A DNA stretch of 64,000 bases from Bacillus sp. Xin1 (GCF_013314535.1 NZ_JABUAE010000007.1:90646-154645); one strand, 5' to 3'; counted from the first letter of the stretch, positions 18,197 through 26,892 are shown. The notes: a model not told the origin generated them from the letters alone. Numbers and translations: made by a program.

Positions 18197-19020
18197 CATA
18201 TAGAATCTATACTCTTTATTTTCCACATGCCATCATTTTGTTTTTCAAAAATGAAAGAATACTGGATATCTATTGATACATAGTCTTCTTTTACATAGCC
18301 AGTATAACCATTCATTGTAGTTATTTTTATATATCCATCATTCTTCACCTTCTCCGGAATCCATGCTTTTACCGTTTCGTTGGATACCTGGTATAAAACG
18401 CTTGAATCAGGTTTTGGTTGAGTTAAAATTTTTGTCTCTTCACCAACAACAGTAGCATATAAAAAACGTTCCTGCTTCGTTTGGTTACTTTCTGCCAATC
18501 CACTAGGTATTTTATATACTGTTTTCGTATCATTCACAAATTCTCCCCCCATTGCAAGAGCTACTTGTAAATCATGAAAAATACTATCATCAAACTTCCA
18601 TTCATTTTCACTATACTGTTTTCCCTTAAAAACAAATTCTTCATCCAGTACTCTATATAAATCGTTCTTATTTTTTAAGCTCGTGTTTTGATTTAATTCA
18701 TCCATAAATTGTTTTAGTGATTGATCTTGATTAGATTCATCTTTCATCTTCACTTCAATTTGAGTACTACTTTGCACTGGTGGTTCATTTTTGCCCGGCC
18801 AGAATTGTTGAAAGTTAAACAGCACAGCCGTAAAAACTAGAACAACTGCAGCAGTGAACACCTTTATACGAAATGGCCGTCTAATTTTCGGACCATCTTC
18901 CTCCCTATTTTGGTATATAGATTGTTTTATTTTATAAATAAATTCCTCTTCGTCTTGAGGCTGTTTCACTGGCCCGCTTTTTAATTCTTTATACCAATCC
19001 GGCTTTCTATCATTGTTCAT
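18193..19020 (-). CDS. rsiP: Anti-sigma factor, RsiP-like
   Basis: 275 residues: cytoplasmic N-terminus (DWYKELKSGPVKQPQDEEEFIYKIKQSIYQN), one TM segment (about 47-66, VFTAAVVLVFTAVLF) and an extracellular part ending in an SH3-like region (LTQPKPDSSVLY ... GYTGYVKEDYVSI). It would hold the sigma factor inactive until cleaved in response to beta-lactams, as described for RsiP. Its start overlaps the sigma stop (ATGA), so it is co-translated. The identity as RsiP rests on topology and on the adjacent PBP and lactamase. Confidence 0.78.
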   Translation of the reverse strand: MNNDRKPDWYKELKSGPVKQPQDEEEFIYKIKQSIYQNREEDGPKIRRPFRIKVFTAAVVLVFTAVLFNFQQFWPGKNEPPVQSSTQIEVKMKDESNQDQSLKQFMDELNQNTSLKNKNDLYRVLDEEFVFKGKQYSENEWKFDDSIFHDLQVALAMGGEFVNDTKTVYKIPSGLAESNQTKQERFLYATVVGEETKILTQPKPDSSVLYQVSNETVKAWIPEKVKNDGYIKITTMNGYTGYVKEDYVSIDIQYSFIFEKQNDGMWKIKSIDSIW

Positions 19021-19541
19021 AATTCATCCTCCGATAATATTTTTGAAACTCGTGCACGAGCGCGATGTAGCCTAGATTTCACAGTTCCAATAGACACGCC
19101 TAATGTTTCAGCAATTTCATCATAAGATAATTCATATTTTGCATCTAGTATTAATACTTCACGATGTTTTTGTGGCAATTTTAATACACTGTCCCAAACT
19201 TCATTCATAGTTTCTTTTTCTAAAAATTGTTTTTCTGCTGACGGATATTCCTTATCATTTCGAAAGAAACTTACTAAAGAAATCCTCTTAAAATAGGAGG
19301 ACTTCAAATAATTTAAAGCTGTATTCCTTGTGATTTTTAATAACCATGTTTTAACAGACGACTCATTTCGAAAGGAATTCCATTTTTTAAATACTTTTAT
19401 AAACACCTCTTGCGTTATATCATCTGATAAATGGGTATCTTTTGTAATAATAAATGAATAATTCCATACATCTTGCCAATGTTCTCTTATAACATAATCA
19501 ATTTCATCATGGTTGCAATTTTCAATAACCTTATGTTCCAT
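19017..19541 (-). CDS. sigP: ECF sigma factor, SigP-like
   Basis: 174 residues with region 2 (SDDITQEVFIKVFKKWNSF) and region 4 HTH (LSYDEIAETLGVSIGTVKSRLHRA), and no region 3 or 1, as for ECF sigmas. In the B. cereus group SigP activates beta-lactamase genes. Here its own upstream promoter and the lactamase promoter share identical hexamers and spacing, which supports both autoregulation and control of the lactamase. It is first in a two-gene operon with the anti-sigma gene. Confidence 0.82.
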   Translation of the reverse strand: MEHKVIENCNHDEIDYVIREHWQDVWNYSFIITKDTHLSDDITQEVFIKVFKKWNSFRNESSVKTWLLKITRNTALNYLKSSYFKRISLVSFFRNDKEYPSAEKQFLEKETMNEVWDSVLKLPQKHREVLILDAKYELSYDEIAETLGVSIGTVKSRLHRARARVSKILSEDEL

Positions 19542-19610
19542 CTCAACACCTCAAGCTTATTTGCATAAGCATAAACACCTTTCCTTATGTTTTATTATTG
19601 ACTCCATTAT

Positions 19611-19639
19611 ATAGACAAGATAAAAGTTGCTTTTGTTCC
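19611..19639 (-). promoter_or_regulatory. Autoregulatory ECF promoter of the sigma operon
   Basis: Minus strand GGAACA (19639-19634), 17-bp spacer, GTCTAT (19616-19611), 70 bp before the sigP start. Identical in hexamers and spacing to the lactamase promoter. Confidence 0.75.
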
Positions 19640-20002
19640 ATTTTCTATTAAAAATCATACTGAAGAGTTCTGTCATGAAAATCCCAAGATACTTGTATGC
19701 AATCTTATAACATTTGACATACGAATTGCTTCTCTTTTTCAAGTACTCACATATCCAATTACTTGTATAGAATCTACCATTGCCCTGCAACAGATTGTAT
19801 CATTTAGAAATATGTACATTCACCCTATATGTGGATAGAATTATCATTTCATGTCTATTTTGCTTAACCTAGCTTTTCAAAAGTACTGACGATACCTTTC
19901 ACCAGCAAAATAAGATTGAGTCTCCAAAGGTCTCTTTCTCATGTTGTTTACATGTTTAATATTATTTGTGTTTCTTTAAACATTTACACGTATCAATCAA
20001 AT

Positions 20003-20042
20003 AAAAAAGTACACCACTACATATCGTGTGATGTACTCTTTT
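20003..20042 (-). terminator. Terminator downstream of the hmoA-like gene
   Basis: Interrupted hairpin around AGTACACCAC / GTGTGATGTACT, followed by T6 on the minus strand. The remaining 19640-20002 stretch shows no gene. Confidence 0.65.
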
Positions 20043-20128
20043 CATATATTATAGATAAGACATTGATATTTAAAAACTTTATGACACTTCCATGTCTTTT
20101 ATTTCACAAAATTTATTTCCTTTTTTGA

Positions 20129-20455
20129 TTAAGACTGCTGATACGCAGATTTCGATGATTTCACATAATAAACCGCATGCTCTACTTGAATAATATGATC
20201 CGGCTTCGGCTTCCCGCGGCTTGCTCTATGTCCTCCTAAGTGCTCTTCACTTGTTTCCCAGTTTTTCCATGCTTCTTCTGATTCCCAGCGAATCATTACA
20301 ACAACTTCTTCGTCCCCTCTTCTGACCTTTTTAACAAGAACGCTTAAGTCGATAAATCCTTCAAATTTTTCAATGATTCCTTCTCCAGTAAAATGTTGCA
20401 CAACAAGATCCGAAGTACCTTCTTTTACTGTAAATGTTTTTGTTTCGATAAACAT
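20129..20455 (-). CDS. HmoA/IsdG-like heme-degrading monooxygenase (ABM domain)
   Basis: 108 residues from MFIETKTFTVKEGTSD; GGGAG lies eight bases upstream, so the ATG is preferred to the GTG nine bases earlier. One antibiotic-biosynthesis-monooxygenase ferredoxin-like fold with VKKVRRGDEEVVVMIRWESEEAW and SEEHLGGHRASRGKPKP, as in Bacillus HmoA proteins that open heme to release iron. A Fur-box-like sequence lies 50-75 bp upstream, supporting iron control. The catalytic pair cannot be verified by eye, so a general ABM enzyme remains possible. Confidence 0.75.
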   Translation of the reverse strand: MFIETKTFTVKEGTSDLVVQHFTGEGIIEKFEGFIDLSVLVKKVRRGDEEVVVMIRWESEEAWKNWETSEEHLGGHRASRGKPKPDHIIQVEHAVYYVKSSKSAYQQS

Positions 20456-20503
20456 AGATCCCACTCCCTTTGTATGTAAATATTTCTAGTATTCTTTTAT
20501 TAT

Positions 20504-20528
20504 AATTGATTATGATAATTATTTTCAA
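20504..20528. promoter_or_regulatory. Fur-box-like operator
   Basis: TTGATTATGATAATTATTTTCAA matches the GATAATGATAATCATTATC-type Fur consensus in its core (TGATAAT with an inverted TTATTTTCA partner). It lies between the MFS stop and the heme-monooxygenase start. Confidence 0.6.
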
Positions 20529-20537
20529 TTAAAATAT

Positions 20538-21755
20538 TTAAGCGGATTTTTCTCGAATCGGTTCATCGAGAAATTTAAAATATGAAAGCATGATACCAGC
20601 GAAAGATGTCACACATATAATCGATCCGATACATATGTACAACGCCCTTACTCCCCATATTTCACTCAATATCCCTCCAACTAAAGTACCTAATGGCATC
20701 GCACATCTTATTAAGAATAATCGTACCGAAAACACTTTTCCCATCATTTCATTTGGCACTGTTTGCTGGCATATGGTCGTGTTGTGAACATTAAAAACCG
20801 CCATACATACGCCTGCTACAACTTCGATAATGACTGCTAACATAACGCTATAATTGAGACCTAATGAAACATAAGTTGCGCCTCCTATGAATAACGCCCC
20901 AAGCATGAGATAGCGCCGACTATTATACTTCACTTTTCCTACTAGCATAGAACCGATTACATACCCAAAAGGAAAACCTGCTAAAAAATAGCCATACGCA
21001 GCGTAACTTGCCGATAGTTCATCTATTATATACGGTAAATTCGTAACCATCGTTACTCCCACTCCAAATTGAACAAATGTGAGGAAAACTCCTAACCAAA
21101 CGATAATGGGCTGTTTGAAATAGTATGTGAACCCTTCAATAGATTGTTTGAACCAACTTTTACGAACTGCTTGAGTCACTCTATGCTCCTGTATAAATAG
21201 CAGTAAAGTACCACTTATAAATAGAAATAAGCAAACGAAAAATAAAGTTAGCTTTACTCCTATAAACTCAACAACAACTCCCCCTAATACAGGGGCTAAA
21301 AACATCATAAGACGAACCATTCCATCAATATACGCATTCGCTGTTTGCAATTCTTCTTTAGATACAATTGTCGGTGTAATAGCTTGATTAGCTGGTACAT
21401 AAAGTGGTGTAATCAAACCAACTATGATTTGTACAACAAAAATATGCCATACCTCTATACTGCCAGCAGTCAACATGAATAGAGGAAGTAAAAAAACGAG
21501 TCCACGTACCCACTGTGTTATAATCATAATCCACTTTCGGCTCCATCTATCAATAAAAGGACCGATAACAAGTTGCAAGAGAAGTGATGGAATAAAATAA
21601 AGAAGCCACATACTTCCTAGGGCCATTTCCGATCCTGTTAATTGGTAAATCAGAATGGAATTACATAACGTACCAAATGCAACGCCTAATTCTGAGATCG
21701 CGCTACCAATCCACATAAAGAAAAATGAGCGATTTCTTAACATACTTTTCTCCAT
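20538..21755 (-). CDS. MFS transporter, drug-efflux type
   Basis: About 405 residues with 12 hydrophobic segments, starting MEKSMLRNRSFFFMWIGSAIS. The next ATG (21743) has GGAG six bases upstream and may be the true start; a longer reading reaches 21815. PFIDRWSRKWIMI is the loop 2-3 motif of the major facilitator family, and the overall form matches macrolide-efflux-like exporters (MFS_3). It follows a co-directional ArsR-type regulator by about 80 bp, which suggests regulator-controlled efflux. The substrate is unknown. Confidence 0.8.
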   Translation of the reverse strand: MEKSMLRNRSFFFMWIGSAISELGVAFGTLCNSILIYQLTGSEMALGSMWLLYFIPSLLLQLVIGPFIDRWSRKWIMIITQWVRGLVFLLPLFMLTAGSIEVWHIFVVQIIVGLITPLYVPANQAITPTIVSKEELQTANAYIDGMVRLMMFLAPVLGGVVVEFIGVKLTLFFVCLFLFISGTLLLFIQEHRVTQAVRKSWFKQSIEGFTYYFKQPIIVWLGVFLTFVQFGVGVTMVTNLPYIIDELSASYAAYGYFLAGFPFGYVIGSMLVGKVKYNSRRYLMLGALFIGGATYVSLGLNYSVMLAVIIEVVAGVCMAVFNVHNTTICQQTVPNEMMGKVFSVRLFLIRCAMPLGTLVGGILSEIWGVRALYICIGSIICVTSFAGIMLSYFKFLDEPIREKSA

Positions 21756-21837
21756 TTTGCACCAACTTTTCTTTTTTTCTCCTCCTATTGTGCGTATTCT
21801 AGAAAGGTAAAACATTTTTACCTTTTGATGTACAAAT

Positions 21838-22887
21838 TCATAACGAACGAGTTAAATAGATTTCTAATTCTTTCGAAATAGCCTCTACCATCTTCTTCTT
21901 CAACGTATACTTAGCACCTTGAATATCAACTAACTTCGCTGATCTTAAAATCTTCAAATGATGGTGCACAGTCGATTTCCCAAGATTTAATTGTTCCGTT
22001 ATTTCCTGCAATGTACGATCTTGTTCAAACAATAATTTTACGATGCGCAATCTTGCTTCATCGCCAAGCGCCTTATGTTTATGGACTAAAAAATAGCTCG
22101 GCTCATATGGATCTTCTGGATGTATGCTTTCATTTGCGATTGGATAATGAAATATTTTTGTACCTTCTATATCCGCTTCAATATTCCAAGGACGATATGT
22201 ATATTGAGGAATGAGAAGAACATGATATACACTTGGCTCTGGAAAATATGTAACGCCGCCTGTTGCCCATTCAACAAACTCTTCGGCTTGCATCTTTTCC
22301 TTCATTTCACATTTTGTTTTATAGTCTTGTTTTAGTATGCGTGATAGCTTTTCTACTTCCGGTTCTATAACAGCTTCATACCAGCCTGTCATAACAGCGA
22401 TGAGGTGTTCTTTAAGTAACTGTATATCCACTTTACAAATAAACTCGATGTAAGCAGGGAAAAATGGATTGCTGCTCGTTACTTCTTGTAATTCCTGTAC
22501 CGCCTCCATACCGCCATTTGCTGCATTCTTTCTCTTTTCTTCATATTTATAGCCGACAAATGGAATGCATATATACTTTAATTCAAATTCTGACAACAAA
22601 TTGATATACTGAGTAAACTCATATAAATCTTGAAAATCTTCTTGATATAGTAGTTGCAGCAACGCTTTCCACGTATTATGTTTCTCTACAAAATGTAAAT
22701 GCTCTTGCATTTCTACCGATACAGATTGTCTCATCTCTTCCCATTCATTTCGAGATTTTTCTAACGTATCAATCAGCCTCGTATTCGTAATCGCTGCAAT
22801 TCCTAAAGCGCATTCGAAAAGTATCGAATACTTTACTTGAACGTCATATGTTTCTCTTTTTCTACTTGTTACATGTAAAACTTCCAT
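21838..22887 (-). CDS. ArsR-type winged-helix regulator with DUF5937-like N-terminal domain
   Basis: 349 residues, much longer than a bare ArsR protein. The winged helix is at the C-terminus: HKALGDEARLRIVKLLFEQDRTLQEITEQLNLGKSTVHHHLKILRSAKLVD (about residues 270-320). The N-terminal 250 residues form a helical sensor-like domain. AAGGAGGGA precedes the ATG. It is the first gene of a probable operon with the MFS exporter and is likely to control it and itself. No metal-binding Cys pair is visible in the HTH, so a small-molecule ligand is more likely than a metal. Confidence 0.8.
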   Translation of the reverse strand: MEVLHVTSRKRETYDVQVKYSILFECALGIAAITNTRLIDTLEKSRNEWEEMRQSVSVEMQEHLHFVEKHNTWKALLQLLYQEDFQDLYEFTQYINLLSEFELKYICIPFVGYKYEEKRKNAANGGMEAVQELQEVTSSNPFFPAYIEFICKVDIQLLKEHLIAVMTGWYEAVIEPEVEKLSRILKQDYKTKCEMKEKMQAEEFVEWATGGVTYFPEPSVYHVLLIPQYTYRPWNIEADIEGTKIFHYPIANESIHPEDPYEPSYFLVHKHKALGDEARLRIVKLLFEQDRTLQEITEQLNLGKSTVHHHLKILRSAKLVDIQGAKYTLKKKMVEAISKELEIYLTRSL

Positions 22888-23046
22888 TGTATCCCTCCTT
22901 ATTTTGTTACGTATTAAATTCTACAAACATCGAATTTTACCTTCTATAATTTTAGAATATTAAAAATACATCGATAAAACAAAATTATATTATCAATTTA
23001 TAGATATAATTCATGTTATAATATTTTAAAAGTTTCGGAGGGAATA

Positions 23047-23694
23047 ATGATGAAAGGAAATACAAAAGAGGTACAAACAAAAGACAAAGTGATCCGCTAT
23101 ACACATATAGACATGGGTTTCAAAACGATTTGCTTTATGTTTTCAGGTTCCGGTTACAATTACGATAAACCTTTGTTTTATTATTCGACGATGTTAATGC
23201 TTCAAAACAAAATCGATGTTGTCCATATTCATTACTCCTACGATAAACAAATGATGGAAAAACCGATTGAAGAAATAACAAAAATAATGATGGATGATAT
23301 TCACCCTGTAATGATAGAAGTGTTAAAAAACGGGCAATACAACAACTCGATTTTTTTAGGAAAATCACTCGGGACAATTCCAATTGCGAATCACTTAATG
23401 AAGAGAGAGGAATTCTTAAAGTCAAAAATGATTTTACTCACCCCTCTCATACATTTCGATTCGATTTTTGACTCAATCTTGAATAGTCGTCATGAAGGGC
23501 TTTTCGTTATCGGGGATAAAGACCATTATTACAATGTAAATAAAATTGATCAATTAAATAAATCAAGCGTAACAATTCATGTTATCCCAAATGCAAACCA
23601 CTCCATGAATGTTGGAGAATTTGAAACAGCCTATTCAATTTCAGCTGTTTCAAGAGTGATGGAAAAACTTCAAGAAACTGTTAGGAATTGCTAA
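23047..23694 (+). CDS. Alpha/beta hydrolase
   Basis: 215 residues with FMFSGSGYNYDKPLFYY near the N-terminus, the nucleophile elbow GKSLGT (Ser around residue 104), an acid in VIGDKDHYYN and the catalytic His in NANHSMN near the C-terminus. The complete triad suggests an active cytoplasmic hydrolase or esterase. GGAGGG precedes two consecutive ATGs; the second (23050) is equally possible. Monocistronic, ended by a strong terminator. Substrate unknown. Confidence 0.75.
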   Translation: MMKGNTKEVQTKDKVIRYTHIDMGFKTICFMFSGSGYNYDKPLFYYSTMLMLQNKIDVVHIHYSYDKQMMEKPIEEITKIMMDDIHPVMIEVLKNGQYNNSIFLGKSLGTIPIANHLMKREEFLKSKMILLTPLIHFDSIFDSILNSRHEGLFVIGDKDHYYNVNKIDQLNKSSVTIHVIPNANHSMNVGEFETAYSISAVSRVMEKLQETVRNC

Positions 23695-23743
23695 AATACA
23701 TATAAAAAGGATAGTAATTGTGTCATAGCCATCCAGTAAAAAA

Positions 23744-23793
23744 AATAAACTACCTGCCCCAATTCAGCATAGGGAACAGGTAGTTTATTTTTT
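23744..23793 (+). terminator. Strong terminator
   Basis: AATAAACTACCTG / CAGGTAGTTTATT arms around a 20-base loop, followed by T5. Region 23794-24026 has no gene but contains the palindrome at 24000. Confidence 0.85.
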
Positions 23794-23999
23794 CACTCCG
23801 ATCTACGAAGCTATAATGAAGCGAACTAAAAGTATTACGTTGATTATTGAGAAGGGTGGCTCGTTCATAAAAAATAAAAAAGGTATAAATCATACGACAA
23901 AAAAACGTATAGGGAATTTAAAGATTTGCATACGAAATAAACCATAATGGATTACCGCACAAACAAAAAAATCCGCATTTGCGACTCTTGAACTTATAG

Positions 24000-24019
24000 A
24001 ACTAACGCATGCGTTAGTT
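24000..24019. repeat. Perfect 20-bp palindrome
   Basis: AACTAACGCATGCGTTAGTT, self-complementary over its full length, eight bases past the end of the methyltransferase gene. No T-run follows it, so it is not a standard terminator; a protein-binding site is possible. Confidence 0.6.
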
Positions 24020-24026
24020 GAATTAC

Positions 24027-24587
24027 TTACCGTTTAATCGCATCAACAATTAGCGATGGAAAACCAAGTTTATCTCCTTGATTTCTAGAATCATACCTTT
24101 TTGAACGGAAAATGACACCATCTTTCGCATCCCATTCGTTGTAATAAAATTGCCCATTTTCATCACAATATTCAAGTAAAACTACTTCAAATCCAGCAGT
24201 TTCAAACATTTTAGTTAATGTTTTATAATTATGAACTATTTTATGGCTTGCAGCTGGATGGTCTTTAGGTCCAGGTCCGCCTACTTGAACTATATTTTGG
24301 TAGGTTTCATCTGGGAAAAATGCATCAGGGACGCCACAACGAATATGACCTGATGGTTTTAAAAATTCATAACAAATTTTAGCTGCTTTTACACCTTCTT
24401 CAAAAGTAAGATGTTCCCATACATGCTCAGCTAAAATAGCTGAAATGGAATTATATTCAAATCTTTCTTCCCAGGTAGTTTCAACTAATAAGTTAAGTTC
24501 ATCTTCTTGAGTTTGAATCCAACCTGGATTATTGTTAAATGCTCCAGCTCCAACTACTACTTTAATTTCGTTTTGTTTGATTACCAT
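24027..24587 (-). CDS. Class I SAM-dependent methyltransferase-like protein
   Basis: 186 residues from MVIKQNEIKVVVGAGAFN; GAGGTG precedes this ATG, and an in-frame GTG nine bases earlier overlaps the binding site. VVVGAGAFNNNPGWIQT resembles a shortened motif I, and ILAEHVWEHLTFEEGVKAA with LKPSGHIRCGVPD is the typical end of the Rossmann methyltransferase core. It matches the predicted SAM-dependent methyltransferases whose targets are unknown. Single gene, leftward. Confidence 0.7.
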   Translation of the reverse strand: MVIKQNEIKVVVGAGAFNNNPGWIQTQEDELNLLVETTWEERFEYNSISAILAEHVWEHLTFEEGVKAAKICYEFLKPSGHIRCGVPDAFFPDETYQNIVQVGGPGPKDHPAASHKIVHNYKTLTKMFETAGFEVVLLEYCDENGQFYYNEWDAKDGVIFRSKRYDSRNQGDKLGFPSLIVDAIKR

Positions 24588-24685
24588 CACTTTCACCTCA
24601 TAAAAACTTTAATTCATTTCCCATAACAATAAATAATTCGATATATACAAATTAGATAGCATTACTAGGATGACAATGTGCTAAT

Positions 24686-24735
24686 TCTCGTTTTGGGGTA
24701 TTTCTTATCTCTAGGTTGATGAGCATGTGCTCTAT
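24686..24735 (+). repeat. Dispersed repeat copy A
   Basis: TTCTCGTTTTGGGGTATTTC, then AGGTTGATGAGCATGTG. The first half is identical to copy D. Lies between the methyltransferase and kinase genes. Confidence 0.6.
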
Positions 24736-25316
24736 CCATTTATAATCAAATCAGCCTTTTGTTTCGGACTTTCCGTTTTTAAATAAAAATCCTCCGCTTT
24801 CCAATACCTCTGCTCAAACTTTGGACGATTCTTTCGCGTTTCTTCACTTTCACGCAGAAATCTTTGTTCCCTTGAGCAATCTAAATACACCATATAGTCA
24901 AAGTATTCTCGCCATTCTGTACGTTGAAGAAACACTCCTTCAATTACGATCACACAAGGATTCGGTATGATTATCTCTTTCGTTTCACATGAATCCGTTT
25001 GATGATTATAGAACGGTAGATGTAGCTGGTTTTCCATCTTTAATTTTTGAAACAACTGCTTTTGTAACCATTCCACATCCCATTGCAATTGATAGTACTC
25101 ATACCATTCTTCATATGTAGTATGATAGCGTTTATCACTCTCTACAATATGGTCATCGATATGAAAAATATAAAACGAAATACCATTTTCTTTCAATTCG
25201 CCCTCTAACTGCTTCACGAATGTTGTTTTCCCCGAACGACTCAGACCATCTATCCCTAGAACAAACCGTTTACTTGTATTTTCAGTAATCATTTTTATTA
25301 ATTCATTTACACACAT
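24732..25316 (-). CDS. Uridine kinase-like P-loop kinase
   Basis: 194 residues from MCVNELIKMITENTS; a GTG at 25328 is an alternative start. Walker A is GIDGLSRSGKTT near residue 23, the acid IFHIDDH follows a beta strand as in uridine/cytidine kinases, and VIVIEGVFLQ carries a Walker B-like segment. It would phosphorylate a small alcohol or nucleoside in the cytoplasm. It overlaps the end of the GNAT gene by ten bases, so the two are probably co-translated. Confidence 0.72.
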   Translation of the reverse strand: MCVNELIKMITENTSKRFVLGIDGLSRSGKTTFVKQLEGELKENGISFYIFHIDDHIVESDKRYHTTYEEWYEYYQLQWDVEWLQKQLFQKLKMENQLHLPFYNHQTDSCETKEIIIPNPCVIVIEGVFLQRTEWREYFDYMVYLDCSREQRFLRESEETRKNRPKFEQRYWKAEDFYLKTESPKQKADLIING

Positions 25317-25858
25317 TCTTTTTGCCACTCTTCTTTTAATAATGAATAGACCACCGTATCATGAGCTACACCATTTTGAGTCATATATTTTCGAAGTAAT
25401 CCTTCCTCTTGAAATCCAGCCCTTTTCAATAACCGATGTGAAGCTTCATTTTCTGTATAAACAACTGCTGCGATTCTTATGAGCTGCATCGTTTCAAATC
25501 CATATGTAAGAATTGCCTGCATTGCCTCAGATGCATAACCTTTTCCCCAATATGTATCATCTAATTCATAGCCAATTTCAGCTCTCTTATGATTTAGATT
25601 GATTACATGAAATCCGTATGTACCAATTAGTTGATTTGTTCCTTTTAACTCTATTCCCCAGCGAATGACATTTCCTTCTTCATATCTTTTTCTAAAAGTT
25701 TGAATCGTATTTTTCACCTGTTCCATATCTTGAAACGAGTCCATACCAAAATAACGGATAACAGATTCCTTCTCAAAATAATAAAACATTGTTTCAGCGT
25801 CTAATAGTGTTAATTCTCGTAATTTTAAACGCTCTGTTTCTAAAATTGGAAACCCCAT
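25307..25858 (-). CDS. GNAT acetyltransferase, RimJ/RimL type
   Basis: 183 residues from MGFPILETERLKLREL, with AGAGGGAG upstream; a longer reading to 25891 is not favoured. It shows IGYELDDTYWGKGYASEAMQAI, the acetyl-CoA binding motif A (Q/RxxGxG/A variant), and NEASHRLLKRAGFQEEG, motif B, typical of ribosomal-protein N-acetyltransferase-like enzymes. It sits in a tight three-gene run VOC-GNAT-kinase, 14 bp after the VOC gene. Confidence 0.82.
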   Translation of the reverse strand: MGFPILETERLKLRELTLLDAETMFYYFEKESVIRYFGMDSFQDMEQVKNTIQTFRKRYEEGNVIRWGIELKGTNQLIGTYGFHVINLNHKRAEIGYELDDTYWGKGYASEAMQAILTYGFETMQLIRIAAVVYTENEASHRLLKRAGFQEEGLLRKYMTQNGVAHDTVVYSLLKEEWQKECV

Positions 25859-25872
25859 TCTCTTTTCTCCCT

Positions 25873-26256
25873 CTACTCTAATGAGCTGCAAATTTCGATG
25901 TAATTCCCATCTGGATCAGACACATAAGCGATTGTCTGCCCCCATGGTTTCGTGATTGGCTCCACCAATACTTTCACACCTAGTTCTCTTAATTCCGAAA
26001 TTGTTTCATTAACATCATCCACAACAAATCCAATTTCAAAATGAGAGGATTCTAGTGCACCATTTGGAATGGATAATCCCGTTAACTCTCGTACATCCTC
26101 TCTACTATTCATTGCTAAAATTGTTGCCCCGGTATCAAACTCAATGTATGTACCATGTTCACCCTTTATTGGCAAATGTAAAAGATCTTTATAAAACTGA
26201 AGACATTCATCATATTTTTCTACATACAAAATCATATATTTCATTTTTAATTTCAT
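25873..26256 (-). CDS. VOC family protein, glyoxalase/bleomycin-resistance-like
   Basis: 127 residues from MKLKMKYMILYVEKYDECL, preceded by GGGGGAAG. Paired beta-alpha-beta modules: YVEKYDECLQFYKDLLHLP at the start and FEIGFVVDDVNETISELRELGV in the middle, ending YVSDPDGNYIEICS, a metal-site Glu typical of the fold. First gene of the leftward VOC-GNAT-kinase run. The substrate is unknown; a resistance or detoxification role is plausible. Confidence 0.8.
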   Translation of the reverse strand: MKLKMKYMILYVEKYDECLQFYKDLLHLPIKGEHGTYIEFDTGATILAMNSREDVRELTGLSIPNGALESSHFEIGFVVDDVNETISELRELGVKVLVEPITKPWGQTIAYVSDPDGNYIEICSSLE

Positions 26257-26319
26257 AGTTCTTCCCCCTCTCAAACCTACATCTAAAATTTCGACAAATA
26301 GAAAGAAAAACCTTGTTTA

Positions 26320-26350
26320 CACAAAAAAAGAAGACCGATTTCTCGGTCTC
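26320..26350 (-). terminator. Minus-strand terminator ahead of the VOC-GNAT-kinase run
   Basis: AGACCGA-TTTC-TCGGTCT stem followed on the minus strand by TTCTTTTTTT. No leftward gene lies upstream of it, only 64 bp separate it from the VOC start, so it may be a leader attenuator or a relic. Confidence 0.6.
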
Positions 26351-26568
26351 AAACATATTGGCATAAAACAGGAGATTGGTTTGGACATAACCAGCTCATA
26401 CATTGATTATATTTTATTTTTTCTGAATTTTAAATATAACAATCGGTGATTTATATTGAGAAACTTTTTGGAAGAAATAGTTAAAATTAGCTACTTTTAT
26501 ATCAATAACTTTTACTTTTGAATAAATTTCTTCCTATAAAGAAATGCTACAAATGGAGGTGTATACAT

Positions 26569-26814
26569 ATGGAACCAATGCTTTGCCCAAACTGTAAAAC
26601 CAATCGCACTCGCTTTAATATTCTTGAGCAACAAGTCAAACCAGTCAAATTAAATCCACAAACAGGACAAGTTGAAGAAGAATATACAAATGAAACTATG
26701 AATGCTTTTCATATGGCATATCAAGGACCTACATATCGCGTGCAGTGTGCTGTATGTGGTCTTGTGGAGAATCCTGAACAGTTTATTAAACTTGCGCAAA
26801 ATCGATCATTTTAA
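26569..26814 (+). CDS. Small zinc-ribbon-like protein
   Basis: 81 residues from MEPMLCPNCKTNRTRFN, with GGAGG nine bases upstream; a longer reading to 26518 lacks support. Two CxxC pairs (CPNC near residue 5 and CAVC near residue 63) would bind one zinc. The middle (PQTGQVEEEYTNETMNAFHMAYQGPTY) is polar. Family not recognised. Ended by a good hairpin at 26840-26887. Confidence 0.7.
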   Translation: MEPMLCPNCKTNRTRFNILEQQVKPVKLNPQTGQVEEEYTNETMNAFHMAYQGPTYRVQCAVCGLVENPEQFIKLAQNRSF

Positions 26815-26839
26815 CTTTAGGAAACTCGATTCATCCTTT

Positions 26840-26887
26840 ATAATCCAAAAGGTAACATAAAATACTTCATTACCTTTTGGATTATTT
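26840..26887. terminator. Bidirectional terminator
   Basis: AATAATCCAAAAGGTAA / TTACCTTTTGGATTATT, 17-bp arms, 14-nt loop. Confidence 0.8.
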
Positions 26888-26892
26888 ATCAA

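Noticed and set aside
19916-20128. Rightward ORF ending at hmoA
   Set aside because: Crosses the hmoA terminator; composition not protein-like.
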